This document shows positions 11,264 through 22,139 of a stretch of DNA of 64,000 nt, piece after piece (position 1 is the first letter of the stretch; every line of letters begins with the position of its first letter). The notes under the pieces were generated by a model. It was not told where the DNA came from. It saw only the letters and a list, made by a program, of their open reading frames with translations, and did no database searches. The translations under genes and the position numbers were made by a program. This stretch comes from Azolla caroliniana (lineage: Eukaryota; Polypodiophyta): positions 12,462,001 to 12,526,000 of the forward strand of contig JBHGNT010000017.1 in NCBI GenBank assembly GCA_043228905.1, written 5' to 3'.

Positions 11264-11700
11264 ATCCCTGATCAGGAAAAACCACGTGAGCCCACAAAAT
11301 CCAATTATCACTATGAGAGAGGAAGGGTACAATGGGAGAGTCGGCTCTATCTTCGCCTACCGGCGGTTACAACAGAAAATACTTTCTGTTTCTCTCTCTC
11401 TCACTTTCTCTCTCTGTACAACTCAAATTCTCACACAAAGAATGATCACCAAACCCTATCATATTTTCCCTAAGTTATATTTATACTTATATAACTTACG
11501 GGCTATTTACAAATGCGGCCTCAACGGCCCATAAGAAACATAAATACAAATCTGTCTCTCTTCACGGTTCATACTAGATCCGGTCGGACCCCTTCCGGGT
11601 CCATCCGATCTGGTTTCCGGATATCCATCTGGTCGCTCTGATAATTGTCACTCTTCTTCAGCTTCTTTGATCCATGTCTGGAGGGACTAATATCTCAACA
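11264..11700 (-). repeat. Inverted, truncated Copia LTR
   Basis: On the minus strand it starts TGTTGAGATATTAGTCCC at 11700. It contains TTGTAAATAGCCC and TATAAATA (near 11475-11510) and reaches the first arm of the CGTGG/CCACG inverted repeat near 11280. The second arm and LTR 3' end are missing. It is related to the Copia-1 and A' LTRs but is clearly a different family. Confidence 0.75.
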
Positions 11701-11701
11701 C

Positions 11702-13283
11702 GTAAGACTAGTCGAACCGACATAGTCGGCTGGTCGGAAACAGGCAGTCGGCACAACCGAATCTGAGTCAATTGACTCGGAGCAACCGACCAATACATAT
11801 GAGTCGGAGTTAGCAAGTCTAGTGAAGTCAGTCGAGGAATATGAGTCGGAGTCGGCTAACCCTAAGCAACCGATCGACATGTTTGAACCCGAGCCAACTG
11901 AAGAGTCGGTAGGAACATCCAAACCAGAGCCTACAACGGGTGGAACGAGATACCCATTAAGAGAAAGGAGAGCACCGACTACATATGTTAGTCAATACAT
12001 CCTCTTGATTGATGACGGTGAGCTTGAGTGCCATGATGAAGCCATTGGCGATGAGCACAAGGAGAAAGGGTTGACTGCAATACAAGATGAGATGAACTCC
12101 TTGCATGAGAAATACACTTATGACCTATTAGCGCTACCTAAAGGTAAGAGATCACTCAAGAATAAATGGGTCTAGAAGGTGAAGAATGGAGAAGTCGAGT
12201 GTAGGAGTTTAGGTATTGTGGTGAAGGGGTTTCAACAGAAAAAGGGTGGTGACTTTGACGAGATATTTGCTCCAGTCGTGAAGATGACATCCATCCAAAC
12301 TATTCTGAGCATAGCTGCCAACAGTTGGATGTCAAAACAACATTCTTGCATGGGGAGCTCGACGAAGAAATCTATAGGCTTTGTAGAGAAAGGGAAAGAG
12401 AACCTGGTGTGTCAACTGAAGAAATGCTTGTATGGTCTGAAACAAGATCCACGCCAGTGGTACGAGAAGTTCAAGTCCTTCGTGATGGAACATATGCTCC
12501 AGAAATCATAGGTTGATCATTGTGTCTTCGTCAAGAGGTATGATGAAGGAGACTTCTTGATTCTCTTATTATATGTGGATGACATGTTGATAGTCGGACA
12601 AGACACAGAAAGAATCGTGAGCTTGAAGAAAGCTTTAGGCAAGCCATTTGCTATGAAAGATCTTGGACCGGCTAAACCGATCTTCAAGATGCACATAGTT
12701 CAAGATAGAAGTAAGAAAGAGTTGTGGTTGTCACAAGAGAAATATCTGACAAAGATCTTGCAGAGGTTCAACATGTCGGAAGCTAAGCCATTCAGAAGCT
12801 AAGCCAGTCGGCTCTATATTACCAATTCAGACATCTCAGGGGATGTAGACTCAAATCGATCCACTTCTGGATACGTGATGACCTATGCAAGGGGAGCAGT
12901 ATCATGGCAGTCTAGACTGTAGAAGTCTGTGCCCTTGTCGACCACACAGTAAGAGTATATGGCCGCGGTATAGGCCGAAAAAGAGCTGATATGGATGAGA
13001 AATGTTTTTAATTAGTTGGGGATGAAGCAAAAGAATTCTTACTTCATTATGACAGCCAGAGTGCCAAACATCTAGCCAAGAATACTACTTACCACTCTCG
13101 AACCAAGCATATACAAAGGAGGTATCACTTGTTGCGGGAGAAAGTGGATGAGGGTCAGTTCACCCTTGTGAAGATCTATACTGATGACAATGGATCTGAC
13201 ATGCTCACCAAAAACCTACCAATGGACAGACTCAGACTCTACCCACAAAGGACGAGACTAGTTGACTCCCTCCCACAGGTGTG
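11702..13283 (+). pseudogene. A', decayed Copia pol fragment (RT to RNase H)
   Basis: Only the 3' part of a Copia pol is left. The acidic linker with RYPLRERRAP lies near 11950 and the RT start NKWV near 12163. FQQKKGGDFDEIFAPVVKM is near 12230, YVDDMLIVG near 12575, and RNase H from about 12830 (STSGYVMTY) to DMLTK near 13199. There are several stops, a small deletion near 12318 and a deletion between RT and RNase H near 12800. Its motifs are closest to Copia-1 within the window, making it an older relative. It ends in GGGGGAGTT, the polypurine tract, followed by TGTTA, the first bases of its own 3' LTR, into which element B inserted. Confidence 0.85.
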
Positions 13284-13300
13284 AAGGGGGAGTTTGTTAG

Positions 13301-13742
13301 TGTTGAGATATCAAGCTAAACTACATTTAGTTAGTTAGTCAACACATGTAACTTAGTAGTTACCTAGATAGAATCTAGTTAGTGTGTTGACCTTAAAGCC
13401 TTAAATAGGATTTTGTACTTGACTGGGATACATTGTAGATCCTGCACTCCCATGTTCATTTAATATAGGACTTACACCTTTGTGCCTATATTCTACTCAC
13501 ACGTGCACCTTTGCACATGAGATGTGTATATATCTCGTTTTGGGTATTTTTGTATTTGATGATGCTTTTTCATATACACTCTCGTTAATCATGCCCCATT
13601 TATATTTTTGTTCATAAGTGTATCTTCCTCTTTCTCTTCCTCTCACACACATACACACACATATCACATAACCTTCCGCTACTTAACTTAATCACATAAT
13701 TAGGTACTAATTAACCCTTGCTTAATTATCTAATTATTAACA
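13301..13742 (+). repeat. 5' LTR of B
   Basis: It runs from TGTTGAGATATC to ATTATTAACA. It is AT-rich, with a CA-rich microsatellite near 13645-13670. Confidence 0.9.
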
Positions 13743-13754
13743 TGGTATCAGAAC
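13743..13754 (+). other. Primer-binding site of B
   Basis: TGGTATCAGAAC directly follows the LTR. It differs from the plant iMet site at one base. Confidence 0.88.
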
Positions 13755-13917
13755 GTGTGGTTTAGCACATCCACTAAGCCCAACCCACTCTTAGTGCTTG
13801 TGTGTTTGAAACGCCGATGGCAAATCTAGCTATCCGCTACCGTAGTGCCACTACGTAGCACATGTACGTGATCGAAGACAAAGAAAGAAAGAAGAAGAAG
13901 AGAAGACACTATTCAAC

Positions 13918-14760
13918 ATGAACACACAAATGGGTAGCTCGCTCCCTAATGAAAAGCTAGACCGGAGCAATTATTCATCTTGGGAGTACAAGATGAACTA
14001 ATACCTAGTCGGCCAAGGGTATTGGAGCTACATCAACGGTGCACAAGAAAATCAACCCAACCCAAAAAACGTTGACTACTCAACATGGGAACAAGCGGCG
14101 AGTCGAGTCATTTATTGCTTGGCACCATGTGTCCTTGGTCACATGCTTAGCCACATTCGAGACACCAAGACGCCAAAAGAGGCGTGGGAGAATCTCAAGA
14201 CAATTTTTGCCACCAATACAACAACACACAAGCTTCAACTCCAGCAAGAGTTAAACAACATACGACAAAAGGATATGTCTAGGTTGGACTACACCGCCAA
14301 GATCAAGAGCATTTGCGACTCGCTTGGCTCCATCAACATAAACGTCGACGAAAACGAGATGATTCAAGTATGCTTGGGCGGCCTCACACAACGATTCGAC
14401 TCATTAAGGACGGCTATCCTAGCAAGGGAAAACCCTCCTTCATTCTTCAACTTTCAATCAATGTTATTGGTTGAAGAGAACAATGCCCGAATCAAGACCA
14501 AGACGTCAGAAGGACAAATGTTCTTCTCAAATTCGGATGGTGGCCGAGGACGAGGTCGAGGCGGTAGAAAAGATCGATTCGACCCATCTCAAGAAGGGAA
14601 CTCAAACCTTTGAGAAGAAGATGGAAGCCATCGAGGAACCTTCAGAAGAAGGGGGAGCTTTCATGCCGAACAAGGTTGGCAAACAAGGCCTGCCACTAGC
14701 AACTATTGCGGCAAAATCGGCCACCACGAAGAGGAGTGTCGGAAGATAAGAGGTGAGTCA
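13918..14760 (+). pseudogene. B gag with degenerate zinc knuckle
   Basis: An ATG at 13918 opens a Copia gag containing LDRSNYSSWEYKM. A TAA at 13999-14001 interrupts it, and the same frame is then open to a TGA at 14611. It includes LSHIRDTKTPKEAWENLK and SMLLVEENN and is clearly related to the gags of K and L. Downstream in frame, the knuckle near 14705 reads SNYCGKIGHHEEEC, so the first Cys is replaced by Ser. The protein cannot be made complete. Confidence 0.82.
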
Positions 14761-14893
14761 GCTTCGACAAGCTGACAACTCACAAACTATGCCACAAACT
14801 CCGAATAGGACGAATCAAGTGGACTATTTGTAATGAGACATAGAGTGAACTCTATGATGACCGCCGACTCCACAAGCACCTCCAACTCGGAAG

Positions 14894-16318
14894 ACATGTG
14901 GTTCGTCGACTCCAGCCGTCACAACAAGAGTGGTTTCATGACTTCATAGAGACGGGAGACAACATCACACATCCCATTTGGCAGAACGGCAACGTTCCAT
15001 TCGGCAAAGGCGGCCAAGACAATTGCATCAAGAATGTCTTGCATGTTCCGACCATAACAAAGAATTTTGTCTCGGTCAGCCAAATTGTGGAGCAAGGCAT
15101 GCAAGTTCGTTTCAACAATGAAGGATGCTTCATCGAGAAAGATGGCCAACTCATATCTAAGGGATAGAAAGACGACGGAATGGTCATTCTCGATTCGAAC
15201 GAGGTGAAATTGGCCTTGTATGCCAAAGGTCGCAAAGCCGACACCGACATCGAGTTGTGGCACGAGAGAATCGGCCACATCAACCTCCAACGGCTCCGAG
15301 CTATGCAAACAAAGCGAGTTGTCATCGGACTTCTGACCTTCGAGTTGAAACGAGTTGACCGAGTATGCGAAGCATGTCAACTCGGCAAACAACATCAACT
15401 CCCATTCCCGAAGGAGAGCTTCGTAAGCAAAGGCCTCCTTGAAGGCATACATTCGGATGTATGGGGACCGGCTCAAACGCCGACGATCGGTGGATGCCAA
15501 TACTATGTTTCCATCATCGACGACTATTCCTACGACATGTGGATCTTCGCAATGAAGAAGAAGAGTGAAGTGTTGTCCCACTTTCGAAATCTCAAGAGCC
15601 AGGTCGAAAAAGAAACTGGTCCCCACATTCGATGCCTACGATCGGATGGAAGCAATGAGTACTTCTCAGACGAATTCATCTCCTACCTCCAAGGTGAAGG
15701 TATTTGGAAAGAATTCTCATGCCAATACACACCCCAACAAAATGGAGTCGCCGAAAGAAAGAATTGACACATACTCGAGGTAGCATGCACCATGATGCAT
15801 GAGAATCACATGTCCAACTTCTATTGGGCCGAAGCGGTATTCACGGCGGTCTATCTCATGATCCGGTGCACCACCAATGGAGTGCATGAGCTAACTCCAT
15901 ACAAGGTCCTTGTTGGAAGGAAGCTGATCTGTCACATTGCGAATGTACCAATCCCGAACGAAAACCTATTGAAGCCCGACGCGAAGTCAAAGAAATGTAT
16001 CCTTGTAAGATACTCGTCCGAGACAAGTGTTATAACCCTTCGACTCGAGTAGTTCAGGTGAGTCGAGACGTAGTCTTCGACAAATCAGCATCATCGTATG
16101 AGCTCGATTCGGCGCCACCTGACCCGGCCGATGAAGAGTTGAACGTCAACTCGGAGTATGATATTCAGCCAAGTGCTAAGTTACCAAAGGACAATCCAAG
16201 CTCTACCGAGCTAAGTCGCCCACAGGAGCCTTCACGCGACCAGAGCACGTTGTGGCCAAGTCCGAAACTGGACAAAGGCAAAGGTAAGATGCCCGAATAC
16301 GAAGTCGACCACACCTAA
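14894..16318 (+). pseudogene. B protease remnant and integrase
   Basis: WFVDSS near 14899 is the protease active-site region, but the frame changes at once. The GAG-pre-integrase/HHCC region (LWHERIGHI ... CEACQLGKQ) is near 15255-15390. The integrase core keeps its three acidic positions: HSDVWG near 15453, RSDGSNEY near 15642 and GVAERKN near 15748. A TGA at about 15765 follows, and the C-terminal part and acidic linker continue to 16318 with frame changes. Integrase is the best-preserved part of B. Confidence 0.82.
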
Positions 16319-16691
16319 CGACATGGATTGTAGAGAAGGCGCTCACATCGGCAAGATAAAAACTTCGACGCTCATCTAGAGAGAAGAACATTTGTCACTC
16401 GGCTAGGCTACAATGAGTATATGGTCCATCATTATGCCTTCGTGATGAATGTAGTGGCCAAACAAGAGCCTGAGCGCTTTACCAAAGTGGCTCGTGACCC
16501 ACGATGGGTGGACACAATCGGCCTTTGCCCATTTCACACTACAAGCCTTCGTCACTAACTTCAAAGGGAGGAACCGAATTTGCCACGAAAATGCCAATGC
16601 CGAAAGCCTAATAGAAGCCGACATCGAAAGCCGGATAACTCCGAAAGCAAAACCTGATGTTAAACACCTCACACTTGAGCTTGAGGGGGTG
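16319..16691 (+). pseudogene. B RT stub and polyprotein tail
   Basis: The motif LGYNEYMVHHYAF near 16405 matches the pre-RT region of K and L (YNEYMAHHYAYM). Only a short piece of RT remains before the sequence jumps to a C-terminal tail and the purine tract TTGAGGGGGT at the 3' LTR. RT and RNase H are missing, so B depended on another element. Confidence 0.75.
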
Positions 16692-17099
16692 TGTTGAGAT
16701 ATCAAGCTCAACTAGATTTAGTTAGTTAGTCAACACACGTAACTTAGTAGTTACCTAGATAGAATCTAGTTAGTGTGTTGACCTTAAAGCCTTAAATAGG
16801 ATTTTGTACTTGAGTGGTATACATTTTAGATCCTTCACCCCCATGTTCATTTATATATAGGACTTACACCTTTGTACCTATATTCTACGCACACATGTGC
16901 ACCTTTGCACATGAGATGTATATATACCTCATTGTGGGTATTTTTGTATTTGATGATTCTTTTTAATATACATTCTCATAAATCATCCCCCGTTTATATT
17001 ATTGTTCATAAGTGTATCTTCCTCTCACACACATATCACATAACCTTCCGTGGCTTAACTTAATCGCATAATTAGGTACTAATTACCTTATTATTAATA
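16692..17099 (+). repeat. 3' LTR of B
   Basis: It runs from TGTTGAGATATC to TTATTAATA, where the usual final CA has become TA. It is 34 bp shorter than the 5' LTR through small deletions near its end. Confidence 0.9.
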
Positions 17100-17466
17100 G
17101 TTACGAATATGTCTGTCCTATGGGAGGAGCCGACTATTTGAGCCAACAGTCGAAGTCAAGGAGTAGCCGATTAGTTGGGCCAAGGGCCCGCAATCAATGA
17201 CATGGAGAGTCGACTAAGAGGGAGTCGACAATAGATGATCCAAGTCGAGGACAAGACTGACTAGTTGGGCCGACTGGACAGTCGACACAAGTGTCGACTA
17301 GTCGAATCGACTGGACGACCAATCGGCTGATTAACTGCTATTGTTATTACTATAATAATAGAAGTGATAGTACTAGGGACTACAATTGTAAATAGCCCAT
17401 AGAGTGTATAAGTATAAATACACCTAGGGCAAAACCTTAGAATTGTAGATGATGAATAGAGTTTCT
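17100..17466 (+). repeat. 3' LTR of A', first part
   Basis: This resumes the A' LTR after B. It contains many GTCGAC-like motifs and the block TTGTAAATAGCCC ... TATAAATA ... CTAGGGCAAAA at 17386-17434. It is interrupted at 17467 by a solo LTR, and the remainder continues at 18316. Confidence 0.75.
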
Positions 17467-18310
17467 TGTTAGGAACCAGGTCCCTCCAGATGGGAAGTGA
17501 GAAGAACAGTGTTGATGAGCAACTCGGCCGAGGCCGAATCCGGATGTGGAGCACCCGGCAACGGAAGACCCGGTGAGAACCGGATGTGGAGCATCGGGCA
17601 ACGGAAGAGCCGGTGAGAACCGGATGTGGAGCATCGGGCAACGGAAGAGCCGGTGAGAACCGGATGTGGAGCATCGGGCAACGGAAGAGCCGGTGAGAAC
17701 CGGATGTGGAGTACCCGGCAATGGAAGACCCGGTGAGAACCGGATGTGGAGTACCCGGCAATGGAAGACCCGGTGAGAACTAGGTGACGAGTACCCGGCA
17801 AGGAAGGCCCGGTGAGAACCGGATGTTGTAGGCCCGGTGAGAACCTCTCATCAGATGGAAGGGACATATATGTAAATATGTTCTAGAGAGCCCACTGGGG
17901 CCATATTTGTAAATAGCCTGAAAGTCATATTAGTATAAATATGACCTAGGGCAAACTTGATAGTTATGATGATAGAGTTATTGGTGTAACCTCTGTATAG
18001 TGCGTAAGTGAGAGAGAGAGAGAGAGCGACATACAGAGATTGTGTCTCTGTTGTAACCGTCGTTAGGCGAAGATTTTGAGCAAGAGGTCACTGCCTCTAT
18101 GCTCCCTATTGTATTACTTTACTGAATGATAGTTTGGAGTCTGTGGACTCCCGTGGTTTTTCCCTCTCAGGGTTTTCCACGTTAATATCCTGTGTATTCT
18201 CTCTTTCTGTTCGTGCACTTACCTCCATTCCCATTTCTTCTATGTTCGATTGTTATCAAGTGATTTACCCTTCGGTTGTCGCTAGAGATTATTCCGCGTA
18301 TTCCACGTCA
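17467..18310 (+). repeat. Solo Copia-type LTR with TTTCT target duplication
   Basis: It runs from TGTTAGGAACC at 17467 to TTCCACGTCA at 18310. It is flanked by a perfect 5-bp duplication TTTCT (17462-17466 and 18311-18315). It contains a 40-bp minisatellite, the promoter block with TATAAATA near 17935-17942, a GA run near 18010 and the CGTGG/CCACG inverted repeat near 18152-18181. With no internal region, it is the product of LTR-LTR recombination. Confidence 0.88.
17541..17844 (+). repeat. 40-bp minisatellite, about 7.6 copies
   Basis: Units of exactly 40 bp start at 17541, 17581, 17621, 17661, 17701 and 17741, with a 39-bp and a partial unit after. Each has the core CCGGTGAGAAC followed by CGGATGTGGAG. 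Units 2-4 are identical and units 5-6 are identical, indicating recent expansion of two variants. There are no unique spacers. Confidence 0.95.
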
Positions 18311-18315
18311 TTTCT

Positions 18316-18635
18316 TTAGTTTAGGTTAGAGCAAGATAGAAGAAGAGAGACGTTTGAGAGCGTGCGCAACACCATAGTTGTGTGTGTAATAGTAGACACC
18401 AAGAGCCCTATTTGGCTAGTACACTTTGTAAGAGAGTGTTGTAATCAGTTTTATCCTTCTCCTGTATATCCACTATAATAGTGAATATATGTTCTCCCGT
18501 GGTTTTCTCCCTAGTTTAGGGCTTCCACGTAAAACATTGTGTATTGCGCCTACTCTATCTATTTGTTGTTTTCTATTTCTACATTATGTATTATCACTTG
18601 TTCTTTCTCATAAACCTAAGATCCCATCTCAATAC
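18316..18635 (+). repeat. 3' LTR of A', second part
   Basis: Sequence continues after the solo LTR with an LTR 3' half: a GA-rich part, CTCCCGTGG near 18494, and its inverted arm CCACG near 18525. The exact end is not clear. About 18635 is estimated from the length of the Copia-1 LTR tail. Confidence 0.55.
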
Positions 18636-18719
18636 TTTGCACCATGAAAACATCATTTTCTGACTCATGTGTGAGTGGTGGAGATGACATCGTCAAGGTA
18701 ATAGTGCAACACCAACAAT

Positions 18720-19026
18720 ATTTATATAAATATATTAACAAGATGAAAGATTAAGATAGATTGAACAGAATTAACCAAAGACAGAGACAAACTGGAAGAA
18801 TCAATAACAACAACGGAGGCAGAGAGAGGCACACAAAAATACTCTATATTATTCAAAATGTTAGTTACAACAAAAATGACGACATCATTTACAAAGTGGT
18901 TACAAAGTTTGGTTATGTATTAACCAAACTAGAGCAATTGCCTTTTATACTATTTACAAGAATAGCTTAACTTATTTTGTCCAATGAGATAATGTGAATA
19001 TGTCCATTATATGACTATATTCAACA
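18720..19026 (-). repeat. Possible inverted LTR fragment
   Basis: On the minus strand it would start TGTTGAATATAG at 19026 and contains a TATA-like AGTATAAAAGG near 18945. No second terminus or target duplication could be found, so this is tentative. Confidence 0.3.
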
Positions 19027-19457
19027 CAGAGCATGGGCAACCTTCATTTTGAAATGACATGGAACGTTGATGCCGGGATTGCAAGGAGGCAATATACAAT
19101 GGTGTTATCTCCCGCCAAAATGGCTCTTCCCATTGAGAATTCCCCCACCATGCAACATCCCCCCATCGTCCGTAGATTGTAGAAAGATCACTCTACTAGG
19201 ATTCACGAGTTAATCGAAGCCATACACCTCTATATGAGGCTTGGTTGTTATACATATGATACCTCTTGTATTTCTTCCTAATTAATGGGTAGCCTTTTTT
19301 TTGGGAAAAAAAAGAAAAAAGTTTAGTTTAATATTTTTTTTCTCATGTAAGTTTTAAAATGCATTCATTGATATTATCATTGTTGAAGAATATCTCAATG
19401 CACATAATAATCTTGTTTGTAAAATTTTATAACTAATGCAAGGATTTTTTTTGGAAA

Positions 19458-19484
19458 AATAAATAAATAAATAAATAAATAAAT
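19458..19484 (+). repeat. AAAT microsatellite
   Basis: About six to seven AAAT units lie in an AT-rich stretch. Confidence 0.9.
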
Positions 19485-19569
19485 ATGATACTATAGTCTG
19501 CAATGTACATTTCTAGGTAGTGTCAACTAAAAAATGAGGCTCCTCATTAATATTAGAGAAAGTTAATAA

Positions 19570-20090
19570 CACAAGGAAAATCTATCAAACATTTTATTAT
19601 TTCATAATCCCCAAGTCCTTAAGCCTACTAATGCGTAGCTAAATTTAATTTTTATTCAATACATGAAACTGGGAGTTGTTTGTATACACCTTTAACAATT
19701 ACAATAGTTTTCATGAATATGTACTTATTATAACCTGCAACTTTATTTATTTAAAATCTAAGAGGCGTGCCCAAACATTATTAGGATTGAGAATATCTAG
19801 TCACATATTTGTATCAAATCTATTATATAAGTATTATAATCTACAATGTAGATTATGTAGTAAGTATCTACTAGTAAAGATGAACACCACGTAAAAAATA
19901 TGTGGAATATATATCAAACATTTTATTCTTTTAAGACACCTTAAATTCTTCTCCACCTACTATTCTTTAGCAAAATTAAAGTTTTATTGAATATTTTGAG
20001 AATTCATATTTATCCATTTCTAAATTCAATAATTTGTTATGGATTTCTAAATTTAAGAGGCATGCCTAGATACTATTGCATTGCATACCA
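19570..20090 (+). repeat. Degenerate two-copy direct repeat, about 300-330 bp
   Basis: ATCAAACATTTTATT recurs near 19583 and 19913. CCTACTA ... TTTAGCAAA-like, TTTTATT(C/G)AATA and TAAGAGGC(G/A)TGCC blocks follow in the same order in each copy. Spacing drifts by tens of bases, so the copies are old. Confidence 0.5.
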
Positions 20091-20399
20091 TGGCAAATCA
20101 ATTATTGAAATTTTCGTTTGCTCTTCTCTAGAGGCTAGCATTATACTTATTAATACATTTCAAATTACTATTTGATCAAAAAGGTAGATAATTGGAATCA
20201 TAGTACGTAATATATGCATTTGTCCAAATATATTTGTAAACGAATGCGTATATTATCCAAATATACTTATGTTACTTTTTACTTGTTTAGGGTGATTTCG
20301 TTGCATCACAGAGGGCTGAACATTGTGCACAGTGCACATCTTCTCCCGCCATCAATTTTTGCACATCATCGCCACACCAAGGTCCTCTCCTCTCCCATC

Positions 20400-21381
20400 T
20401 AGATATGTTTAGGGTTACTAATAGGGTTTAAACTTTACGTCATAATATGTAGTACAAAAATTATGAAGTTATGAACCATACGCACAAAAATTACAATAAA
20501 TAGAAATAGGGTTAAAATTTAATACACATAAATGAAATAGGGTTAATACACACATAAATGAATTTTGAAATAAGGTATTATGGTTAATACACACCTTATA
20601 GCGTACATGAAACACATATACAAAAATGGAAATATACACAAGTGACAAGCATGCACAGAAATTACAATTTACAATAAACATTGCATATATACATGTACAT
20701 ACACATACATATTACATATAGAATTAAAAATATACATACACACATGCATGAAAAACACATGAAATAGGGTTAATAAGACCCACATACATACATTTACATA
20801 TAGAATTATGTTATTAACAATACTCATACACACATGCATGAAGCACACATGAAATAAGGTTAAATTTTAATACATAGAAATTAACACACATACTTGAAAG
20901 TAGCAATACATAGAAGTAAGGTTAATACACACATACATGAAAGTAGCAAGGCCTAGAAAACATACATGAAAGTAACAATACATAGAAATAAGTGTAAAAG
21001 AATACGTGTGCGGAAGCGTATGCGTAAGAACACAGAGTACACGGTTCGGAAGTACGACAATTTGGTAGAACACAAAAAACACAAAGAAAGAGAGGGAGAG
21101 AGATAGAGAGAGCAAAAACACAAAACTATATTCTTAAAAATTCTCTGTGTGTGTTCTTTGTACATATTTCGTGTACATAAATGAGTCTTCTACACTAACT
21201 CCCAAGACTATTCCTTACGAGGAATAACGTTCTAACGGCCTTTCGGTTTAAACACCGCCACGGCCATATTTTGCGTACGATTTTACGCACCCAATTTTGA
21301 GCTTGTCTCTCAACAAAAAGGTTAATACATACATACATCAAAGTAACAATGCCTAGAAATAGGGTTAATGCAGACATACTT
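20400..21381 (+). repeat. Degenerate tandem array with AGGGTTA and ACATACATGAAAGTA motifs
   Basis: Imperfect units combine GAAATAGGGTTAATACACACATACATGAAAGTAGCAATACATA-like pieces, 40-100 bp apart, through most of this stretch. Examples are near 20500, 20525, 20765, 20905 and 21350. It is interrupted by a solo LTR at 20994-21315 and ends where element C begins. No coding sequence is present. Confidence 0.6.
20994..21315 (-). repeat. Solo LTR inside the degenerate array
   Basis: On the plus strand it runs from TGTAAAAGAATACG to TCTCAACA. The flanks are ATAAG and AAAAG, matching 4 of 5, and the array reads on across the insertion (GAAATAAG then GTTAATAC). The ends resemble those of the K LTR, which also starts TGTAA(A/G)AG, so it is probably a related Copia LTR. 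Confidence 0.75.
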
Positions 21382-22139
21382 TGTCGCGGTATTCCGCACG
21401 GATGCGTGGAAACGGGGCAGGACCACGGGGGTCTTGAACCAAGGAATCGAGAAAGGAGCAAGAGGCATGCACGTCGCGTACACACAAACACTGTGAACAG
21501 ACAAAGAGCAGTAGGAAGGAGGTGGTCCTAGGTTTCAGACTCAATGTAGTACAAGAGAATAGCAACACGAGAACGACACAGTTGAAAAACAACGTAAAGC
21601 AATGGAATAGATTATCAATAGTAGTTACGACGCGCACGTGAAACGCAGGGAATACAGCCGGTTAGAGCCGGAACAAAGCTTTGAGCCCTAGAGCCGGGGA
21701 CCTCCGGCCGGGAGCGCGGGGGTGTCTGACGCGAGCCAAGGGTTCCTTCCAGGTTTTGGTTGTAGAGGTTCGGAAGAGAACGAGAGAGCTAGCTACTTCT
21801 TCTTGTTCGACAACGTCTTCTCCTCCTCAAAACCCTCAATCCTTCAAATTGTCTGAGGCCACCCCTTTTATAGCACGAGCAACCATTACATCAGGTTTAA
21901 TGACCTCTCGATATCCCCTCCCAGATTCTCTTCTTGATGTGCTCTCGCTATCTCACCTTTGTTCTCCCCCACCAACATGATATTAAATCCTCTATTAATG
22001 CCTAACTTCCTAGTAATCCACAAAACCTACCGACACCTAGTATTTACATGAATTAGTACAAAAAGGGGGTGCACTTGTGCACACCTGCGTTCCCACGCAT
22101 TTGCGACGATTCCCCCTATGGCCCGGAATCTTCACGACA
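21382..22139 (-). repeat. 3' LTR of C (758 bp)
   Basis: On the minus strand it runs from TGTCGTGAAGATTCC at 22139 to ATACCGCGACA at 21382, with terminal TGTCG/CGACA shared with D, E and G. A TATA box TATAAAAGG lies at 21864-21872 on the minus strand. A purine-rich TTTGGTGGGAGTGGA lies just inside the element, at about 22140-22154, as the polypurine tract. Confidence 0.85.

Larger units (their letters stand above)
13301..17099 (+). mobile_element. B, non-autonomous Copia element lacking RT/RNase H
   Basis: Two LTRs (13301-13742 and 16692-17099) flank gag, protease remnant and integrase, but the RT and RNase H domains are deleted. The target-site duplication is GTTAG (13296-13300) against GTTAC (17100-17104), matching 4 of 5. 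By eye the LTRs differ at about 25 sites, so the insertion is much older than Copia-1. B sits within the first bases of the A' 3' LTR. Confidence 0.88.
18636..20400. other. AT-rich non-coding DNA with degenerate repeats
   Basis: No supported coding sequence is present. It holds a possible inverted LTR (18720-19026), an AAAT microsatellite (19458-19484) and a partly duplicated block (19570-20090). Short open frames here are chance products of AT-rich DNA. Confidence 0.6.

Noticed and set aside
17541-17844. Regular 40-bp spacing reminiscent of a CRISPR array
   Set aside because: Units are joined directly without unique spacers, and the setting is a plant LTR.
17261-17867. Minus-strand repetitive frames (HPVLTGSS repeats)
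   Set aside because: They are produced by the 40-bp minisatellite; several phases are open at once.
19676-20402. Short AT-rich frames of 60-72 codons
   Set aside because: No start context, motif or homology; frequent by chance in AT-rich DNA.
20400-20440. TTTAGGGTTA and AGGGTTTAAA as possible interstitial telomere repeats
   Set aside because: There are no consecutive TTTAGGG units; the motif is spread through a longer degenerate repeat.
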